In this document: positions 37,816 through 40,914 of the stretch, piece after piece
Position numbering within the stretch: position 1 is the stretch's first letter
Layout of the letters: each line of letters opens with the position of its first letter
From: Lacrimispora defluvii
Lineage (GTDB): Bacteria > Bacillota > Clostridia > Lachnospirales > Lachnospiraceae
Direction: 5' to 3'
Assembly: GCA_013036995.1 (NCBI GenBank)
Contig: JAAOXG010000065.1
Span: 1-40,914 of the forward strand
Length of the DNA stretch: 40,914 nt
Notes under the pieces: generated by a model
Database searches by the model: none
Seen by the model: only the letters and a program-made list of their open reading frames with translations
What the model was told of the DNA's origin: nothing
Translations under genes and position numbers: made by a program

Positions 37816-38814
37816 TTATAGGGTTGCTTTTGTTTCTGCTAAAGCCTTCACTTCCTGATACGATTTCAAATCTGTATAAAGTTCAGGTCCATAGGGGCTC
37901 CGGTGCTTTTTCCAGATATTAATACCCATATAGACTGCCACTGCTGCATTGCTTAACAATGCAATCAGGCTGACTGCAAAGTAAATACCTGGCTTATAAG
38001 ACGAGTCCACCCGGAATTGTCCCACATCCTGAAATCCTGGGAAGGTCTGAGCAAACATACACCAGAGTACAAGAGTCTGGGCACGATGCTGCAGCCATGC
38101 TCCCTTTCCTACCGTAAATGCACAAAGAGTGGGTGCCAGTAAAAGTGCCAGACCGCAGTACCATGCATGGTGAGGCAGACAGTTATAGGTATAAGCAAAG
38201 TTCCATATATCGTAGGCTGCGATCCAGAACCAAAGCATGTCAGGCCAAAGCATATCCTTACTCTTGTCTTTCTCAGTCACTTTTCTCAGGCAGATACCAA
38301 ACCAGCCGGTTATGGTAATGATATTTAAGATCCCCGCTGCTGCATTCATAAAATTCCAGGGGCCTCCCATTAAAAGCACGGAGACATCCGCTGTTGCATC
38401 CTGGGCTATGGTACGGTACGTCATTCCAACTTCTATATCTCTTGTTACTGCCTCCATAATATTAACCGCAAGGATTAAGGGAGGAAAACAAAGAGCAATC
38501 CGGCTGTCACACAGGCGGAATACGGTTTTGTCTTTTCTTGTTTTTTCATAATGCCTGATTAACCAGAAACCAATGCAGCCTGCCGTGGCAGAATAGACCT
38601 TAGCAAGATGAAACCAGTCCGTATATGTACTCTTTTTCAGCACTGTAAACCAGAGGACGGATAATACGGCGGGCATGACGAAAAAGAAAAGCAGCCCGAT
38701 CATTTTATAGCGCCGTGACACCTCATTTAATAAGAATAGCGAAGCAAATACCAAAAACCACATGAGAAGATAAGTGACAGGGATTCCACCCTTCGCTGAT
38801 TGAAATACAAACAT
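37816..38814 (-). CDS. Multi-pass membrane protein (possibly DUF5692), function unknown
   Basis: Protein of 332 residues with about nine or ten hydrophobic segments and no signal peptide. Opening MFVFQSAKGGIPVTYLLMWFL and internal MLWFWIAAYDIWNFAYTYNCLPHHAWYCGLALL, rich in aromatics, look conserved. From memory it resembles the DUF5692 family, which I cannot confirm. There are no obvious catalytic motifs. It is cotranscribed with hypA and faces the FadR-type regulator, which probably controls it. A nickel or small-substrate transporter is one possibility (guess). Confidence 0.75.
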   Translation of the reverse strand: MFVFQSAKGGIPVTYLLMWFLVFASLFLLNEVSRRYKMIGLLFFFVMPAVLSVLWFTVLKKSTYTDWFHLAKVYSATAGCIGFWLIRHYEKTRKDKTVFRLCDSRIALCFPPLILAVNIMEAVTRDIEVGMTYRTIAQDATADVSVLLMGGPWNFMNAAAGILNIITITGWFGICLRKVTEKDKSKDMLWPDMLWFWIAAYDIWNFAYTYNCLPHHAWYCGLALLLAPTLCAFTVGKGAWLQHRAQTLVLWCMFAQTFPGFQDVGQFRVDSSYKPGIYFAVSLIALLSNAAVAVYMGINIWKKHRSPYGPELYTDLKSYQEVKALAETKATL

Positions 38815-38930
38815 GTTTCTACCCCCAATTAATTTTATTTCTTTGTCTATATTTTAACACTCTGTTTTCATTTTTGTCAAAATCTTCCTAATATTTAACT
38901 GAAAACTAGAGGTTTTCACAGTAATTTTCA

Positions 38931-38985
38931 TTGCTTTTTATACAAAATTACCATATAATTAGAATTGTGGTTACTGGCTGAACCA
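38931..38985 (+). promoter_or_regulatory. Promoter and operator-like repeat of the FadR-type regulator gene
   Basis: TTGCTT (38931-38936), a 17-base spacer and TATAAT (38954-38959). Just downstream TGGTT-N8-AACCA (38968-38985) is an inverted repeat over the expected start site, as suits autorepression by a GntR/FadR protein. Confidence 0.6.
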
Positions 38986-39019
38986 GGAACAATCACATAC
39001 TGACAGGGGGAACTATGAT

Positions 39020-39724
39020 ATGGAATTTAAAAAGCTGAATGCGCCTACATTAAAAGAACTGTTCGTAAAGGAACTGGAATCTCAAATCCTATCCGGACAA
39101 CTCCCAATAGGAACCAGGCTGCCTCCGGAACGGGAGCTGGCCTCCTCCATGCAGATCAGCAGATCCGTAGTCAACGAAGGAGTAATCGCTCTGGCAGAAA
39201 AAGGATTTCTTGAAATTCGCCAGAGACAGGGGATTTTTATAGCGGACTACCGGAAAGAAGGAACTATGGATACCTTCCTCTCTATTGTCAATTACAATGG
39301 AGGGGTCCTGCGGAAAGAAGAAATCCGTTCTATTTTAGAGCTTAGAATTGCCCTTGATACCCTTGCTATCGATCTTGGGTCGAAGGCTATCACAGATGGA
39401 GAGCTTTTAGAGCTGCGGAGTCTGACAGAAGCCATTGGCACAGCCTCCTGTGCACAGGAGGCAGCAGATTCCGCATTTGACTTTCATCATCATCTGGCGC
39501 TGTTTTCCGGGAATTCTCTTCTTCCATTGATATTCCGGACATTCAAATCCCTGACCTGCACTCTCTGGCTTCGTTTTTGTGCCTTATATGGAATCCCGGC
39601 TCTTTATGAAAACACAAACGAGCTGTGCACCATGATAGAGGAACGGAACTTTAAAGGGGCTGAGGAATATTTGAAACGATCACTGTCAGAAAGCATAGAT
39701 GGTCATCGGGAAATATATTACTGA
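39020..39724 (+). CDS. GntR family, FadR (FCD) subfamily regulator
   Basis: Protein of 234 residues. The N-terminal winged helix (LKELFVKELESQILSGQLPIGTRLPPERELASSMQISRSVVNEGVIALAEKGFLEIRQRQGIFIADY) is classic GntR. The C-terminal FCD-type helical domain (ILELRIALDTLAIDLGSKA, DFHHHLALFSGNSLL) has His residues that may bind a metal and a carboxylate effector. It follows a strong promoter and diverges from the membrane protein-hypA unit. Confidence 0.9.
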   Translation: MEFKKLNAPTLKELFVKELESQILSGQLPIGTRLPPERELASSMQISRSVVNEGVIALAEKGFLEIRQRQGIFIADYRKEGTMDTFLSIVNYNGGVLRKEEIRSILELRIALDTLAIDLGSKAITDGELLELRSLTEAIGTASCAQEAADSAFDFHHHLALFSGNSLLPLIFRTFKSLTCTLWLRFCALYGIPALYENTNELCTMIEERNFKGAEEYLKRSLSESIDGHREIYY

Positions 39725-39739
39725 ATATGTACAGAAAAT

Positions 39740-39779
39740 GCCGGTTACATCTGTGTTCCTAAGAACTAATATAACCGGC
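39740..39779. terminator. Bidirectional hairpin between regulator and small membrane protein genes
   Basis: GCCGGTTA (39740-39747) pairs with TAACCGGC (39772-39779), 8 bp. T-rich sequence follows on both sides. The genes converge here. Confidence 0.7.
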
Positions 39780-39796
39780 TTTCCGTCTGATTCCTT

Positions 39797-40018
39797 TCAC
39801 CTTTCATCCATATAGATCTTTATGAATTCTGCCATAAGCATGACATAACTGATGACGAATACAAAACCTGCCGCTGCAAGAGGCCACTTCCTCTTTTTTT
39901 CCGGAATGGAAAGTCCAATTATTATGCCCACTGCACAAAGACAAATTTTTAATAATGCAAAATCCTTGATTCTGCACTGCCTGATATACTGGTCTGCACA
40001 GTCAATTAACTGTTTCAT
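39797..40018 (-). CDS. Small two-helix membrane protein
   Basis: Protein of 73 residues. It has a short N-terminal amphipathic part (MKQLIDCADQYIRQCRIKDF) and two membrane helices (LLKICLCAVGIIIGLSI and PLAAAGFVFVISYVMLMAEFI). Short proteins of this kind in Lachnospiraceae are sometimes labelled phosphate ABC transporter permease, for which I see no support. GAAGGAGG precedes the ATG at 40018; the frame opens at 40036. Function unknown. Confidence 0.75.
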   Translation of the reverse strand: MKQLIDCADQYIRQCRIKDFALLKICLCAVGIIIGLSIPEKKRKWPLAAAGFVFVISYVMLMAEFIKIYMDER

Positions 40019-40076
40019 CTTTTTTGCCTCCTTCATCCTTAATCGTTTGTACTTAGTATATACTTATTGTATTTTT

Positions 40077-40898
40077 TTATTTAGACGGATCAGAAAAGGT
40101 TAAAAACTGTTTTACGTCAACTCCCATTTCCCGAAAGCCAGACCACAAAAATTCAATCCTTTTTATTGCTATTTTTACTAAATAAAGAGAGGAAGGAAGT
40201 TTCATCACATTTTCAACCTTTAATTTTCTCATGGTGAGAAAATCACAGTACTCTTCGCTTCCTGTTTCTATTATTTCAGCCGTGCCTTTGATTTGCATCC
40301 CTCTTAACTGGTTCATTCCCTGAAACTCATTAAAAACTGCCACAGAGACATTCGCACTCAGCAGAATATTAGCAAACTTTTCTCCGCCCTCACTTAAAAT
40401 ATATAAGAATCCATTCTTATACCAATACTCGATGGGTGTGGCGCGAACCCTTTTCCCATAACCGGTTGATAACGAGCAGGTATTATGGTTTAACAGGAAT
40501 TCTTCACAGAATTCAAGGATTTTTTTTTCATCCATTGCCTCTGTGGGATTGTCCTTCCACGCCTTTATGCCAAGCAGTGTGTCAACATACCAGTTCTGAT
40601 CAAAACAAAGATAATCCTGCTCCTTAAGTCCTGCAGATTTAAAAAATGATGCCGTTCGGACCCGATCTTCCTGATCCAGCTGTTTTAAAATCAGATTCCC
40701 TGGAATTCCTTCCTGAAAAACAACGCTGCTTCCAAGGAGGTCGCTCACCGGCTGCAGATATTTTTTTGCATATTCTTTTACCAGACAGGTACAAAAAAGT
40801 ACTATTTTTCCTCTTTTTAACCGGTCAAGATTATTTTTTATGTTTTCAACTGCTTCTTCATCCAGTTTTTCATAATAGACTGGGATCAGTAAAATAAC
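40077..40898 (-). CDS. Flavin-binding pyridoxamine phosphate oxidase-like protein, 5' end disrupted or cut
   Basis: The C-terminal part (about 130 residues) is a split-barrel flavin domain: NHNTCSLSTGYGKRVRATPIEYWYKNGFLYILSEGGEKFANILLSANVSVAVFNEF. Upstream the frame continues with protein-like sequence (IPVYYEKLDEEAVENIKNNL, GKIVLFCTCLVKEYAKKYL) to a TGA at 40901-40899, but there is no ATG or Shine-Dalgarno before 40748, where only a GTG without ribosome site exists. A flavodoxin-like N-terminus that begins beyond the window or was cut by a frameshift is likely. Function unknown. Confidence 0.6.
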   Translation of the reverse strand, partial: VILLIPVYYEKLDEEAVENIKNNLDRLKRGKIVLFCTCLVKEYAKKYLQPVSDLLGSSVVFQEGIPGNLILKQLDQEDRVRTASFFKSAGLKEQDYLCFDQNWYVDTLLGIKAWKDNPTEAMDEKKILEFCEEFLLNHNTCSLSTGYGKRVRATPIEYWYKNGFLYILSEGGEKFANILLSANVSVAVFNEFQGMNQLRGMQIKGTAEIIETGSEEYCDFLTMRKLKVENVMKLPSSLYLVKIAIKRIEFLWSGFREMGVDVKQFLTFSDPSK

Positions 40899-40914
40899 TC
40901 AAACTTCGCACATA

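Noticed and set aside
1-40914. CRISPR array, insertion sequence, prophage, tRNA or rRNA
   Set aside because: No regularly spaced repeats, transposase-like frames, integrase, or cloverleaf-like sequence was recognised on either strand.

Overview
The window looks like chromosomal DNA of an anaerobic Gram-positive Clostridia, most likely Lachnospiraceae (Lacrimispora/Clostridium-like; the genus is an impression). Reasons are strong AGGAGG-type ribosome binding sites, AT-rich intergenic DNA with hairpin-plus-T-run terminators, abundant PTS genes, hemerythrin and DUF438 proteins, a HypA, HxlR regulators and a clostridial-type ferredoxin. I saw no rRNA, tRNA, insertion sequence, phage gene or CRISPR array. 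Most genes lie on the minus strand.

Layout. 1-3.5 kb: sulfur and tRNA-modification genes (IscR-like Rrf2 regulator, rhodanese-TtcA fusion, TcdA/ThiF) and a CsoR-type metal repressor. 3.7-6 kb: an acetyltransferase, a membrane-anchored XRE regulator, a serine-acetyltransferase-like protein, and a decayed-looking stretch. 6-11.3 kb: a sugar locus with PTS EIIBC, a large intracellular glycoside hydrolase and a divergent AraC activator. 11.3-18 kb: a second sugar locus with mannose-family PTS IIA-IIB-IIC-IID, NagA and a ChbG/YdjC deacetylase, preceded by a BglG/ManR-type PRD regulator.

18.1-21.8 kb is the most unusual part: a six-gene minus-strand operon (cupin, stand-alone Hcp N-terminal-like protein, DUF1858 protein, uncharacterised His-containing protein, two hemerythrins) facing a Crp/Fnr regulator. 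The perfect inverted repeat TGTTGT-N4-ACAACA lies about 41.5 bases upstream of the inferred operon start. The set resembles a nitrosative or oxygen stress response built without full-length Hcp.

21.8-30.5 kb is a copper island: two-component system, CopZ, a membrane-anchored unknown, CopA, an HxlR regulator, a DUF2318 lipoprotein, an unlisted 32-residue membrane peptide and an HMA-SafE-cupredoxin fusion. 30.6-32.4 kb carries a chorismate mutase-shikimate kinase fusion and an HxlR/flavin-oxidoreductase divergent pair. 32.4-36 kb has a chemotaxis receptor, a DUF438-hemerythrin-PAS protein and a ferredoxin. The 500-base gap there holds two inverted copies of a 21-base palindrome and a promoter-terminator pair that could make a small RNA. 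36-40.9 kb has a glycerol-dehydrogenase-like enzyme, HypA, a multi-pass membrane protein, a FadR-type regulator, a small membrane protein and a flavin-binding protein whose 5' end is disrupted or cut near the window edge.

All functions are predicted by reading the sequence; no database search was run.
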